From positions 1 through 64,000 of IMG/VR virus record IMGVR_UViG_3300021091_000071: 64,000 nucleotides of DNA, one strand, 5' to 3'. A program made the position numbers and the translations under genes. Every line of letters starts with the position of its first letter. Within the stretch, counting starts at the first letter, position 1. Shown one piece after another: positions 50,701 to 60,582 of this stretch. The stretch comes from a virus. The notes below the pieces were generated by a model that worked only from the letters and a program-made list of their open reading frames with translations, was not told where the DNA came from and did no database searches.

Positions 50701-52531
50701 AACGGCCATTGTTACCTTAAGTGCAACATCAGCTTCATTATCTTCGTATGATGTAAATAGTCCTGTTTATTTCTTTAATAATTTTGATACGTTAGTAGAT
50801 ATTGAGTTTCAAAATTTTAGAGGTACAGTTAGTGCCGTGGTAAGCAGACCGGTATACCCCGATCCAAGCATTCTAGCGTTTAACATTACAACAGATATTC
50901 CAACGTTTACTGGCATAATTTGCGAGACCGAAGACGCTCTTTACAGAACAATACAAATTATAAAAACAGGACCAGGCAATGGTGTTGTTTTTTCTGACCC
51001 GTATTGCATCGATTGTGGAGAAATTTGCGAGGTACCCATTGGTTTTGGCACTGAACTTGCTTTAATAGCCAGTGCCTCTTATTTTAGCGTGTTTGACAGA
51101 TGGGAAGGGACAATTTGTGGTGATTTTGGTGCAAGTGATTGTATTTTTACAGTCACATCTAGCGCAAGTATAACCGCAGTATTTAACAGAGCAGAAATTG
51201 GAACTGTATTAATTACAACACCCGCTAGCAGAGTAGTTGCCACTGATTACAGTCTAGATGTGGTGGGACCTGCTGTAGAAATAGGTGGAAACTACCGTGC
51301 CAGTACTATATTAACCTTGTCAGTTCAGGTACCAGTCTCAGGGTGGGAGTGGAGAAAGTGGAGACGTGGCCCTTGTGCAGGGTTTGAACCACCTTGGTGG
51401 CAGCCAGATTATCTCTGTACATTTAGAGTGGGCGGCGGGACTCAGTTAATTGAACCTGGTTTTGAGAGATACTTTGATTATCAAGTTTATACTGCAGCTA
51501 TTCCCGTTTCATCTTCCATTTGGTCTGTGGGAGAAATAGGCTACATTATATCTAATGGTAGCGGTGGAATTGGAAATAAAACAGGGCCTATTAACTGCCC
51601 ATCCACATGTTATGCAACGTTCACAGGCACACGCGTATTGTCTGCAGGTGGTTCATTTGTATCGCTAACTGCAGTGCCAGATAGGGGATACAGGCTAGTA
51701 AAATGGATCGGATCACCCTGTGAAGATAGCGCCGAAAATACTGCCATAGTTGTACCTCAAGGCGGGAAAACAGCCGCCACAAATCCTTGCTCGTTTATTA
51801 TAACAAACGATGTGAGCGTGTCTGGTTATTTTGATATAGGATACTATACACTAACATTACTTGTGTCAGGCAATGGTGCTGGCAGAATCTATTCAGATCA
51901 AAACAGTTTAATTAATTATGAAAATGGTTCTCCGGGCAGTATTTCTGTGTATAACATTCTTAGCGGTACATCCCTAACTATTAGGGCATCTGGCTATTAT
52001 GGTAATGAAGTGCTTGGAGTTTCCAGCCAATTCTGTGAGCCTAATTTTGCTATAGATTATTGTGATATTACAATAAATGAAGATGTTACTGTAATTGTTG
52101 AGCTATCTGTGGCAAGATATTACGATTTATTTGTTAATTTTGATGCTACATGTAACCTTGGTGTATATAGCTCGCCTCAAGGCGTACTCGGAGGTATTAA
52201 TTGCAGCAATACGTCTTATGCGTGTTCAGCAACATTTGGTGGCGGATCACTGGTTAGATTGTCCGAGTTTAACAACACTGATACTTGCAAAGTTATAGCG
52301 TTTGTGGGTGATGGTGTGATATACAGATACACTCAAGGACCTGGCATATTAATTAATACAACCACAGTTCAAATGATAACTGGTGATCAATTGGCCATAA
52401 TAGATGGTAGTTTAATTCTTACGCCCGAAGGTGCACCGTACTACGGAGGCACAGGGATAACAGTATCACCGTCAGATGCTTTGGTATCAATGACGGACAA
52501 CCGGTCGGTTTCGGCCATAACTATAGGATAA
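47705..52531 (+). CDS. Giant tail protein with divergent InlB-type cysteine repeats
   Basis: 1608 aa, the largest gene here. N-terminal helical region (FLTWLSQKQFSSVNVEELFKQY near 20; AATVRDAYVQVLRELVINF near 65) and several beta domains up to ~1080, then four to five repeats of the divergent InlB B-repeat type (~1087-1570). Typical features are 'GxGxGxVxS' starts, paired Cys and a 'W.G..C ... C.F.V ... V.A.F' end, clearest in ICEVPIGFGTELALIASASY...WEGTICGDFG (1100-1140) and in CPSTCYATFTGT (near 1298). The end PYYGGTGITVSP is shared with other tail proteins. Probably a baseplate-attached adhesin or fibre scaffold. ATGA overlap at its start. Confidence 0.6.
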   Translation: MMLESYSFQNSILADKLDALDVYSPVTFLTWLSQKQFSSVNVEELFKQYRTYIIEWGRKKKVSKQQSAATVRDAYVQVLRELVINFSTEEEKRFISNCNLSDPSDLDIVLPFFLEKLKQVCIFYSVSREEPKTAHIQHSLRGTNKGLEKLIKKLVFDSAQIDLIVPTAIPCVFPPLSALARDFSVYVEELYDLEDAYFNVPNNTAFAPTSSLRATLSSANINIVSSNLYLNFKQAVVDAINQYPFFLQSLGTNNFIVNPVLSGTEYQYLKSRDFITYLSGGTDDLKIKLSKYLAPKYLGNNFYYLSTGSTITNFVSGLLFSVKPLSGAATLNLLNRHYPSTATVPSLDTLYTQYQLGGFFLPQHQGLLIHNTPSKYFQVDRAALTPNTVYAFADPYVAGGSPDAPITYIVDVSWNKRPRSDQFAFGDVLSNSYNSLYYGYESREQDLQVDVTGLCKTYDNIQFWEGLKQEIWSDSKVWPGIDQVDFYPLDSRQSSLLVNDMTPTYWGSDVYGNEYGLLKKTNAFKSMSSVAYDGSMLDNSESLLAATPNVVQKSIFDKKYTTPGILYFRNNVTGLVSPASAALSAVFFKYPSYVKQELNSSLYYFGVYFDTFIAETDNYVVIDTVTFDFKTDAVVINSNPGTFIKRWTFDKKLEKFAGEWYSESEQALYLCFLTLDSVLSGSNYRRLYPKIFKTKLADIKLTQVYPNPSSDLGKTYSLSANFNDPPQIDMFKIEGVSFSRLEKTNLFNLTYLGKNLNSIPLFVNEQIQKNDPYYDSYEPELFKPYYFSYDNNYGNPYLPFFVKYAASSSGVAGVHLPQSLTFEVGQQNKTGTTYLYCDGVKPIQINDIGKYIIQFDWESYNEVGIFIGCNYYKIRNIGNDLVWNAASPNAIILDQYDEKLLATTFELFSSFSFETSGVDISYTVNAGHLTQPVSIGDTSIYVALDLTPSLTAGRLSESDIARGVPYPQRFVPPSSNFVLKIGNVLNSQTLLIESFTNSTTAIVTLSATSASLSSYDVNSPVYFFNNFDTLVDIEFQNFRGTVSAVVSRPVYPDPSILAFNITTDIPTFTGIICETEDALYRTIQIIKTGPGNGVVFSDPYCIDCGEICEVPIGFGTELALIASASYFSVFDRWEGTICGDFGASDCIFTVTSSASITAVFNRAEIGTVLITTPASRVVATDYSLDVVGPAVEIGGNYRASTILTLSVQVPVSGWEWRKWRRGPCAGFEPPWWQPDYLCTFRVGGGTQLIEPGFERYFDYQVYTAAIPVSSSIWSVGEIGYIISNGSGGIGNKTGPINCPSTCYATFTGTRVLSAGGSFVSLTAVPDRGYRLVKWIGSPCEDSAENTAIVVPQGGKTAATNPCSFIITNDVSVSGYFDIGYYTLTLLVSGNGAGRIYSDQNSLINYENGSPGSISVYNILSGTSLTIRASGYYGNEVLGVSSQFCEPNFAIDYCDITINEDVTVIVELSVARYYDLFVNFDATCNLGVYSSPQGVLGGINCSNTSYACSATFGGGSLVRLSEFNNTDTCKVIAFVGDGVIYRYTQGPGILINTTTVQMITGDQLAIIDGSLILTPEGAPYYGGTGITVSPSDALVSMTDNRSVSAITIG

Positions 52532-52532
52532 T

Positions 52533-54524
52533 ATGAACACTCCTTTTGATGATAAAAATATTGTAATATGGAATGACCAGCCTTTGGACACATGGAGGGA
52601 TATTATTGTTAGTTTTGAATATTCAAGATATAATGTAGGTAATTTACCTACTGGCGGATTTGCTGTGGTGTTTTTTGATAGTATAGTAAATCAACCTAGA
52701 TACGGCGGTCGGGATTACAGTTTAGGGTATGCGCCTAATAGCATTACTGATTATTGCATAAGAGGTGGTTATTTTGGACTAGAAGCCGCGTTCTTGGCTG
52801 TTGGATTTGATAATTATGGATATTTTAATCTTAAGCAAACGTACATGGCCGGTATACCTGCATCTGCACACAATATTGAGCCAGCAATAGGCATTCGAGG
52901 CGGTGTGATAGAAAGTTACAATTTGCTGCATTCCCAATCACTTACAAAAACAACATCTGCAATAGAAGGAGCAAAAGAATTTACTATTGCGCAAAATGTA
53001 TCTAACCCGAATCAGATACAAGAAAGAGCTGTTAGAATAATTTTAAGTAAACATGCAACGGAAATAAAGGTACAGGTAAAGGATAAGCTTTCCAATGATG
53101 ACTTTGTTACTATACTTACATACACCCTACCAGAAAAAGAAAGAACTGCACTGAAAATAGGTCTAACACACACTACAGCTGAAGGCGGAACTATGTTCAA
53201 TGTAAAGAATATAAATGTTGCTGGATACCCAGGGGAACCTACTCAAAGAAGATTGGCAGCATGTACTCAAACAATTACTAAACCTACCTTGGCCGCACCC
53301 AGCATTTTGTCCATGGGTGACGAATATATTACCACGGTAGAACCAGGTAGAATTTTAACTTATACTTCAAATACATATGAGTACTCACTAAAAAATACTT
53401 TGTTCAGCGGTGGTGGTATCACTCTTCTTGGTGATGACGGTAAAAATATAATTGCCAAGTATGATGGTAGCTCTACCGTGGCAGTGTTTACCTATCTGGG
53501 AGAAAAATTGTACAGAACAGCAAAATTTGTTACTGAGGATAATTCAGAAGCTATTAGCGGGGATATTAAAGATGATACCCTTGTTGTATGTACTGCAGCT
53601 TTATCAGGTCGTTCATACATTTACAACTACAGTTTAGATGTAGACAATGTGCCTAGATATGGTACTTGGAGCCTTTATCAAACTATTAACCGTGAAGATA
53701 TATCACCTATTACGCGTATTAACAGAGGCTACTTAGGTAACAGTGTTCAAATTTCAGATAAACATTTGCTTATAGGTGACAACAACAACAGAGTACATGC
53801 ATTCTTAAAAAATGAGTTCACTGGCAATTGGACTTACATACAGACACTAACATCGTCACTCTCTGCAGCAACTGCGCCTACAACAGACTTTGGAGCTGCC
53901 CTAGCAATAGATGGCAATGATCTGATAATTGGTGCTCCTAATTCAATTAAAGCACAATACATCCAGCCAGGTCAAGGCGAGTGCTACCACTACATCTACG
54001 AAGATTCCGCAAAGCAATGGAGATTAATAATGGCACTAGGTAGTTTTTATAACTTGGATACCCCGGGTGGTAATTTTGGTACGTCTGTAAAATTATCCAA
54101 CAATACATGCGTAATAGGTTCTCCTGGAGAAATATATGTAGTAAATCCTACTATACCTCAGCAATTAATGAATGTAGGAAAAGTTTATGTCTTTCGTAAG
54201 ACACCCAAGGGGTTGTTTTCACAGGCTGCAGCTATTGTACCTTCAGACAATATAAGAGAAGCAAATATGTATTTTGGGACTGAAGTGAATTTTAAAAATA
54301 ATGTTATAGCGGTTCTATCGCCCTACGGGTATCCTAATGAAAAATCACGATTACATTTGTTTAGGGCAGATTGCGAATTTGTAGTACCGCCGGTGCAATT
54401 GCCAGTACCACCTTGCGCGTTGGTGCTTATCGATGGTACTGGATTTGTTATAGACCTTGTAAACAATAATTATATGGTATCTTATAGTTGTATTTTAGGG
54501 TATCCTTTAGGAGATGGCCCATGA
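52533..54524 (+). CDS. Tail protein with lectin-like and FG-GAP-like propeller domains
   Basis: 663 aa. Residues ~1-230 look like a legume-lectin-type beta-sandwich (IIVSFEYSRYNVGNLPTGGFAVVFFDSI near 20; LKIGLTHTTAEGGTMFNVKNINVAG near 208). Residues ~260-620 contain integrin FG-GAP-like propeller blades: GNSVQISDKHLLIGD near 405, FGAALAIDGNDLIIGAPNS near 450, FGTSVKLSNNTCVIGSPGE near 510, and YFGTEVNFKNNVIAVLSPYG near 585. Such combinations are common in surface carbohydrate binding. Starts one base after the previous stop and ends in ATGA. Confidence 0.6.
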   Translation: MNTPFDDKNIVIWNDQPLDTWRDIIVSFEYSRYNVGNLPTGGFAVVFFDSIVNQPRYGGRDYSLGYAPNSITDYCIRGGYFGLEAAFLAVGFDNYGYFNLKQTYMAGIPASAHNIEPAIGIRGGVIESYNLLHSQSLTKTTSAIEGAKEFTIAQNVSNPNQIQERAVRIILSKHATEIKVQVKDKLSNDDFVTILTYTLPEKERTALKIGLTHTTAEGGTMFNVKNINVAGYPGEPTQRRLAACTQTITKPTLAAPSILSMGDEYITTVEPGRILTYTSNTYEYSLKNTLFSGGGITLLGDDGKNIIAKYDGSSTVAVFTYLGEKLYRTAKFVTEDNSEAISGDIKDDTLVVCTAALSGRSYIYNYSLDVDNVPRYGTWSLYQTINREDISPITRINRGYLGNSVQISDKHLLIGDNNNRVHAFLKNEFTGNWTYIQTLTSSLSAATAPTTDFGAALAIDGNDLIIGAPNSIKAQYIQPGQGECYHYIYEDSAKQWRLIMALGSFYNLDTPGGNFGTSVKLSNNTCVIGSPGEIYVVNPTIPQQLMNVGKVYVFRKTPKGLFSQAAAIVPSDNIREANMYFGTEVNFKNNVIAVLSPYGYPNEKSRLHLFRADCEFVVPPVQLPVPPCALVLIDGTGFVIDLVNNNYMVSYSCILGYPLGDGP

Positions 54525-55498
54525 GTACCTATTTAAGTGAATTTTTAGTACCTTCAAACGTACAGGAGCTATCAACATATGGTTTTTGCACCTGGTTAGA
54601 CCATCATATTTTTAAAGATACAAGTCTAAGTCCTACTGGTTACGATTTTACATATCCTCTTACAGCTTATGGTGGCCCTCTTTCCGCCGCATTCATGGAG
54701 TATGGTACAGTATCAGGCATACCAAACGTATTTGTTTCAGGCGGTCCGTTGTACGAGATATGTTATCAAGATTTTTGCTACAGAAGCACAGAGGTGCAAG
54801 GGCAGTCATTGTTTTGTGTAAGTACAGTTACATTTATATTGACTGCTCTTGACGAAACTGTATCTGAGATTATAAAAATTATGTATGATTTTGGTGATGG
54901 CAGCCAAACAGTTATCAACAGCTACGAATTTACAAATCCAACTGCTCCATCGCCTAAAGACTTAATCGTATCACATGAATATTATCCAACAGAAAAAACA
55001 ATAACTACATATATTGCTTCAGTGAGCGTTTTGTATAACAATTGCTGCATCAATACATACAATTCTAGAATTTCATCTTACAGATGTGGTATATTGGAAA
55101 TGTACGAGAATGTGAAATTGCTTGATGCAACACAAACAAAAGACTCTTTTAACATCTTAATGGTAATGGAAGATGCAGGTCGAAAACAAATATTTGACAC
55201 ACTACTAGATCTTGACGAACCGATGCCTTACTTATCGGCAATACCAGGAATTATTGAACCTGTGCCAGTTGCGGAACGCGCGGTAGCTAAGAGAACGATT
55301 GCACCAAGGTTAAGAAAGAGCCCGGTACGTCCACCTAAACCTTTCTTCTTTTATAGAGCTGGGCCAGGTGTTACCCTTGGCGTAGAGATAGCACAATTAG
55401 ATTTAGATGAAGCTTTCATACCATTACCTGGTATAAGTCTAGAAGGTGGCTTAGGTGCCCCGTATCTTGGAGGAGACGGAATTACAATCCGAGCTTAA
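54521..55498 (+). CDS. Tail protein with PKD-like domain and GGxGIT C-terminus
   Basis: 325 aa from ATG 54521 (ATGA overlap and GGAG upstream; an open frame further upstream is inside the preceding gene). A PKD-like unit lies at ~120-190 (IMYDFGDGSQTV, VSHEYYPTEKTITTYIASVSVLYNNC). The C-terminus has a basic segment (RAVAKRTIAPRLRKSPVRPPKP near 260) and the end GAPYLGGDGITIRA, similar to the ends of the proteins at 47705 and 61372. Probably a tail fibre or fibre-connecting part. Confidence 0.55.
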   Translation: MSTYLSEFLVPSNVQELSTYGFCTWLDHHIFKDTSLSPTGYDFTYPLTAYGGPLSAAFMEYGTVSGIPNVFVSGGPLYEICYQDFCYRSTEVQGQSLFCVSTVTFILTALDETVSEIIKIMYDFGDGSQTVINSYEFTNPTAPSPKDLIVSHEYYPTEKTITTYIASVSVLYNNCCINTYNSRISSYRCGILEMYENVKLLDATQTKDSFNILMVMEDAGRKQIFDTLLDLDEPMPYLSAIPGIIEPVPVAERAVAKRTIAPRLRKSPVRPPKPFFFYRAGPGVTLGVEIAQLDLDEAFIPLPGISLEGGLGAPYLGGDGITIRA

Positions 55499-55505
55499 AT
55501 ATTTT

Positions 55506-58500
55506 ATGTTTACTAGCTATTTGACACCCAAGAATTACATTAGCTTGAGTGCGTCATATGTCTATGACAATCAAATAGATTTTCTCACTAAGAGAATATC
55601 CGTAGATGGTTATCTAACTACAAGTCACTCACCTGCTTTATCCGGTATTAATGATTTTACTAAAAACAATTATAGCTTGTTGTACGTTACACCGCAAATA
55701 AACTTTGACGCTGTAACAAACTTTAGTAGACCCCAGCAAAATAGTAAGAATTATTTCTGCAATTTATATAACAAAGTTAGCGGGGGAGACACAGTTTACT
55801 TTACATTTAGTGAAGATGTTGATGACAGTTTACTAAACACCGTAATATTCGATCAATTATTCAATACAACACTTTCTGCTTTGAATGATTTAAATTATTT
55901 TAATTTTGATATTACAGATCCGTTTGTTTGTACTGTTTCACACACCCTAGGCAATGATGAGTTTTACTTAGCATTCAATCCTGCTAGTCTGAATATAAAT
56001 TTTGCTATATTGTCTAGTTTTACAGGCACAACAGATTACAATAGAAAATTCTATTACACATACAATCCTAAAGACCAGTCTATATCTCTACAAGTAAGGA
56101 TCGCCGGTCAAGCCTACCAGGTAATAAGGGACACAAACACAACAAGATTGACACTATGTACTGTCGATTCAATAGCCTACACTGATACAAGAGGAATTTT
56201 CTACCTTACCGCTTTCTATGATCCATCTTTACCAGAAGTAACTATTGACTGGGGTAGTTATGTAAAAACTTTCAACCAAAATAATATTGATATTGATACT
56301 AGTAAGAGCTTTTTTAATGTAAAGAATAATTTTCTTTTGCATGCAGAATATTTCAATGTTGCAAAAGAACAAGCAGGCATTACAACAAATATATTACCTT
56401 TAAAAACTCAATTGAACATTAGCAATCAACAGGGACGACAGAATGTATTTTTAAATGAAACACCAGTAAACTATAGAAATTATGTGTCTATTTTTAGCGG
56501 CAATCGTCAAGAAAAAGGATATGAAAAATTACACTTACAGTACGAATCGTATTCTTATCCATATACATTCATGTCAGGAAAAACTACTTGGTTTCATATG
56601 CCTCAAAACATGTACCCATACACAAGGCTTAACATTTCAACGTCTAAATTGGTCGAAGCGGGGGCCGTGGGGGGTGATCACCCTTTAAGAAGTGAAAGGT
56701 TATTTAAAAAACTTGGTGAATACCGCTATACTAGCAATCAAGGCGATACAACAGGCGAGACTACCGGACAATGGCTTTGTGCGTGGCTATCAGCTGGTCC
56801 AGATATAACCAAAAGACCTGTTTGGATAGATAGGTACTATAATCCTATAGTGTCAACCCCATTTCAAGCTATGGAGGCTGCAGAAGGCAACGTCACATAC
56901 ATACCTTCATATACCTGCTACAATTTGGAATTAGGGGTAGTAGATATACCATCTAGTCTTACATTTGAGCCTGGTGGGTTGTATGCATATTCCCACATTG
57001 GAAAGACTGATGCAAATCAAAATATAAAACTTTTGGAGCGATACCAACAGCAAAAAGATTTTGATAGTTATCAGCGGTATGACGGCTTAAAGCTTGATCC
57101 ACAGAAAGATAGAGATATGTTTAATACATATGAATATGATGGTAGTAGGTTTAGCACCATCGATGTTAGTAATTTCAAATTGGATTTAAACAATTTTACT
57201 ATAAGCTTCTGGGCCAGTCGAACAGACTGGACCAAGCCTGCTGGGTATCAGTTAGGCGGCAATTATAACGAATATGGCTTAGGAATTTTTAACTACAAGC
57301 TTGTAACTCCATTTTTATTCTACTTAAATGGTAGCATAGTAACAGCATTAAACCGAGAATTAGAAATTATTAATAAATTTGATAATTTAAAACCTTTTAA
57401 TCAAAAACCGCAATTTTTGCTTGTAAGAGATCCATTGAATGCATTTCATGCAATAACTGACTCTTTAACGTTGGGTGAAATTAATTTGCAAGAAACACTT
57501 GTAGATGCAGTTACGTCAATGTTTACGGTACCAGTAAAAGATGCTTCCAACGATCAAGAAAATGCGTATGTTTTATTTACCGACAACAGTTTGTCTGGTG
57601 TAAATTTGGCATCTAATTTGCCTTTTAACATAGCAATAGATAATATAATTTCTGAAACAGGTGCTTACAGTCAGATTAAAAAAATAGCCAATAAACTGGT
57701 CTTAATTGACGGTTCTCAATCGACAGTAAGAAATACAGGTGTGTTTTTCTTGAGCTCAGGCGTCGTGCGTAGGTGGGATACCATCACACAAACTATTACA
57801 TCCATAGTTGGTTCAAAAACCAATCAAATTGAAGCGTTTAATATAGACAAATTTAATAACACATGGACATCGAGCGGAAATAAGATTACTGTGTATGGGG
57901 AATTTCAAAAACAATTACTTACCACAACCCTTACAGCGGGTAATAATTTTACATCTACACCACTAAAAATTCTGGGCATTACATTTATGGAAAATTTTAT
58001 AAATGGTGATTTGTATACTGATGTTATTGTATCAGCGAGCGGCTCTCAATTCAATAAATTGATTGTTAGTAGATTAAACTACAGTGGCATACAGAACAAA
58101 ACTGTGATGATTGATACCAACATTAATTTTAATCAAAATCTAGATCCATCTAATCATAGCTTTAATTATGGATACGTGTATGACAAGATTAACGGCAATA
58201 ATAACTATTCATTTAAAATAAGATTGTATAATCAGTTTGATACCGAAGACATAGAAATTCCCGAGCCCACTGTTAAAGTGCAGGATTTAAATCCTGGGTA
58301 CCATCATTTTTCTATTGCTGTAAATACCGTCAACGGTTGTGTAAAGTTGTATCTAGATGGTGAATTATACCAAACCGTACAATTTACTCCTAAAAAATAT
58401 AGCTTCATACCTCTTGTGATAGACACCGTGGTGGTGGGTGCATGCCCATTTTATAGTGGTTTGACCTTATCTAACTTTGTTAAGAAGTCAGCATTAAACA

Positions 58501-58913
58501 CTTATTATTATGTGAAGGATTTAGCTATTCAAAATCTTTATTGGCATAACAAGGAATTAAATTATTTCGACATAGGTATGCTCTACAAGGAAAAACTGCC
58601 CCCATCAAGCTTAAGATGGGATGTGCCCGCTGGAAGAAGAAATTATCTAGAGACAGTTTCTAGGTATTTTACACAACACGTTCCTGGCGCCAAGAGTGTA
58701 CTTTACAACATATATCTTAATGATAACATCATGGATAGCAGTTGCAGAGATTATTTAAAGACGGCTATAATTAAGAAGCTAAAAGATATTACACCAGCAT
58801 ATACTAAATTAAATAATTTAGCATGGGTTACCAATTTGCCTGCACAGAGCGCGGAATATTTGCAACCGTATTTCGCTGGCAACACATTAACTGATGGAGC
58901 ATTTGATCGATGA
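55506..58913 (+). CDS. Large tail protein with LamG-like domain, unknown
   Basis: About 1135 aa from ATG 55506; upstream reading overlaps the previous gene, so the later ATG (after a CTTAAATA motif, 4 nt) is chosen. Residues ~555-950 include a split LamG/concanavalin-like domain (DLNNFTISFWASRTDW near 560; PGYHHFSIAVNTVNGCVKLYLDGELYQTV near 930), typical of sugar binding. The C-terminal 150 residues are helical (NNIMDSSCRDYLKTAIIKKLKDITPAYTK-like). No T4 homologue is evident. Likely a baseplate wedge or fibre base. Ends in ATGA. Confidence 0.55.
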   Translation: MFTSYLTPKNYISLSASYVYDNQIDFLTKRISVDGYLTTSHSPALSGINDFTKNNYSLLYVTPQINFDAVTNFSRPQQNSKNYFCNLYNKVSGGDTVYFTFSEDVDDSLLNTVIFDQLFNTTLSALNDLNYFNFDITDPFVCTVSHTLGNDEFYLAFNPASLNINFAILSSFTGTTDYNRKFYYTYNPKDQSISLQVRIAGQAYQVIRDTNTTRLTLCTVDSIAYTDTRGIFYLTAFYDPSLPEVTIDWGSYVKTFNQNNIDIDTSKSFFNVKNNFLLHAEYFNVAKEQAGITTNILPLKTQLNISNQQGRQNVFLNETPVNYRNYVSIFSGNRQEKGYEKLHLQYESYSYPYTFMSGKTTWFHMPQNMYPYTRLNISTSKLVEAGAVGGDHPLRSERLFKKLGEYRYTSNQGDTTGETTGQWLCAWLSAGPDITKRPVWIDRYYNPIVSTPFQAMEAAEGNVTYIPSYTCYNLELGVVDIPSSLTFEPGGLYAYSHIGKTDANQNIKLLERYQQQKDFDSYQRYDGLKLDPQKDRDMFNTYEYDGSRFSTIDVSNFKLDLNNFTISFWASRTDWTKPAGYQLGGNYNEYGLGIFNYKLVTPFLFYLNGSIVTALNRELEIINKFDNLKPFNQKPQFLLVRDPLNAFHAITDSLTLGEINLQETLVDAVTSMFTVPVKDASNDQENAYVLFTDNSLSGVNLASNLPFNIAIDNIISETGAYSQIKKIANKLVLIDGSQSTVRNTGVFFLSSGVVRRWDTITQTITSIVGSKTNQIEAFNIDKFNNTWTSSGNKITVYGEFQKQLLTTTLTAGNNFTSTPLKILGITFMENFINGDLYTDVIVSASGSQFNKLIVSRLNYSGIQNKTVMIDTNINFNQNLDPSNHSFNYGYVYDKINGNNNYSFKIRLYNQFDTEDIEIPEPTVKVQDLNPGYHHFSIAVNTVNGCVKLYLDGELYQTVQFTPKKYSFIPLVIDTVVVGACPFYSGLTLSNFVKKSALNTYYYVKDLAIQNLYWHNKELNYFDIGMLYKEKLPPSSLRWDVPAGRRNYLETVSRYFTQHVPGAKSVLYNIYLNDNIMDSSCRDYLKTAIIKKLKDITPAYTKLNNLAWVTNLPAQSAEYLQPYFAGNTLTDGAFDR

Positions 58914-60571
58914 CAACCTTAGAAAATCTTTTTGATAGATCCCGGTTTGTATACGATAGAATGGTCACAGATAATTTTGCACTACCTAATACGTATGAAC
59001 AAATTAAAATACAACCTAATGAATTTGCTACAGCCAAAACTTTCAATCAAAAAATAGAAAAGCTATTTGATAATTTAATATATCTGTATGGGCTGTGTAA
59101 AGTAGCCAGCTTTAATGTGCCTAAAACGTATGAGGGGTGGATAGGGTATGCTTTTGGAGACATAGAAAATATATTTTTCTATGGGTCTGATTTTACCACC
59201 TCATTTGCTAATTCTGTTTTATCTTCTACTTTTTATCAGAGCGAGAGAGGCATTTCATTCTACTCTACAGTTGCTCCAAATACTAATAATATTATTTACA
59301 CCACAAGAGATTTTATTAGTATACTGTCACTAGATACTCAATATGAAATAACTACAATTATACAGCAAACTAATATTGATCCTCTTTCTGGTTCTTTATG
59401 CTTCTCTCAAATAGGAAGCATTGCTGCGTACAAAGATGATATTCTTTATGTTAGCGATACAGTATACAACAATATTTATAGTTACAAATTAAAAGACGTT
59501 ATCAGCCCTGATTACGTAAAAGCTCAAAAGTTGTTTTTATTATACAACATAGGCGGCATTGGTACGAGTAAAGACAAATTAAAATTTAGTACTATTGGTA
59601 AAATGTTAGTAGCCCGGGACAATTTAATTGTTGAGGATCGAGATAATAAATGTTTTAAAGTTTATGACAAAGATTTAAACTGGGTCAATACTTCTGTTGC
59701 TACAACATTTTTTAATGCCATTTCCACTATCAACTGCATGGCTTACAGTGAAAAAGATAAAAAGCTATATGCATGTAACAACAGGCAACTTTACTTGCTC
59801 GATGTCAACACAGATTTTAGTATAGTATCTTCTGCTCAGTATGAATTAGATGAAATAGCCCCTACGGATAAAGTGATAGATATTAAATTCGCTCATTACG
59901 ATAAGAATGTATTCTATGTTTTAACACAGAAAACTTTAATTAAAAAATGGATTACTAAGCCAGAAAAAAATATTGGAATTCTACCTTCAGACGGCAATAT
60001 ATTTGGTGGAGATATTTTTCAATGGTTTACTGTTAGTGAGACCACTGATAAAAAATCTGACATTATTGTTACAACATTAAAGTCGACCGACAATTTGCAT
60101 TATTATGGAGCAGTGTTTAAGGATGATTTAAATCTAGTAACACTATTTAAAAATAAAGCGGAAGTTAACTATTATGATATAGACGATGTAAAAATAAATC
60201 CGAATGAGTATAACTCTGCTTGGATTTATAATAAAAGCATAAAAAAGTTTCTTTATAACATGAGTTTATTTGTTAATAACATTGGCTATAGATTTCACTC
60301 TGGCGAAAATGTAGTGGGTACCCCTGTCTATTTGTACAAAGGATATAATGATTTTTTTAGAACTAACACGGTGTTCGACACCAACACATTTTCAAATATT
60401 TTTATTAATGAAAATTTTCAGGCTGAAACAATTAATAGGTGTTTTAAACTAATTTACGACTATCAGCAGCAAGTCTTGACAGAAATCATTAGCAATGACC
60501 CTGTTTTTGTTGATCTGTCTCCAAGAAAACTACCAGGCTTTGAATACAAGTTCTATACAGGAGGTTATTAA
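58910..60571 (+). CDS. Baseplate/tail protein with beta-propeller-like body
   Basis: 553 aa. Helical N-terminus (TYEQIKIQPNEFATAKTFNQKIEKLFDNLIYLYG, split here) followed by a beta-rich body with repeated 'ILYVSDTVYNNIYSYKL', 'LYACNNRQLYLLDVNTDF', 'VFYVLTQKTLIKKW' strand pairs (~190-340) that suggest propeller blades, and a C-terminal domain. No specific family recognised. The N-terminal segment resembles anchors that attach fibres to the baseplate. Start overlaps the previous gene by ATGA. Confidence 0.5.
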   Translation: MTTLENLFDRSRFVYDRMVTDNFALPNTYEQIKIQPNEFATAKTFNQKIEKLFDNLIYLYGLCKVASFNVPKTYEGWIGYAFGDIENIFFYGSDFTTSFANSVLSSTFYQSERGISFYSTVAPNTNNIIYTTRDFISILSLDTQYEITTIIQQTNIDPLSGSLCFSQIGSIAAYKDDILYVSDTVYNNIYSYKLKDVISPDYVKAQKLFLLYNIGGIGTSKDKLKFSTIGKMLVARDNLIVEDRDNKCFKVYDKDLNWVNTSVATTFFNAISTINCMAYSEKDKKLYACNNRQLYLLDVNTDFSIVSSAQYELDEIAPTDKVIDIKFAHYDKNVFYVLTQKTLIKKWITKPEKNIGILPSDGNIFGGDIFQWFTVSETTDKKSDIIVTTLKSTDNLHYYGAVFKDDLNLVTLFKNKAEVNYYDIDDVKINPNEYNSAWIYNKSIKKFLYNMSLFVNNIGYRFHSGENVVGTPVYLYKGYNDFFRTNTVFDTNTFSNIFINENFQAETINRCFKLIYDYQQQVLTEIISNDPVFVDLSPRKLPGFEYKFYTGGY

Positions 60572-60582
60572 AGCTTATTTTG

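Noticed and set aside
55455-55505. Earlier start for the large tail protein at 55455
   Set aside because: It overlaps the previous gene in another frame by 44 nt; ATG 55506 follows that stop by a few bases.
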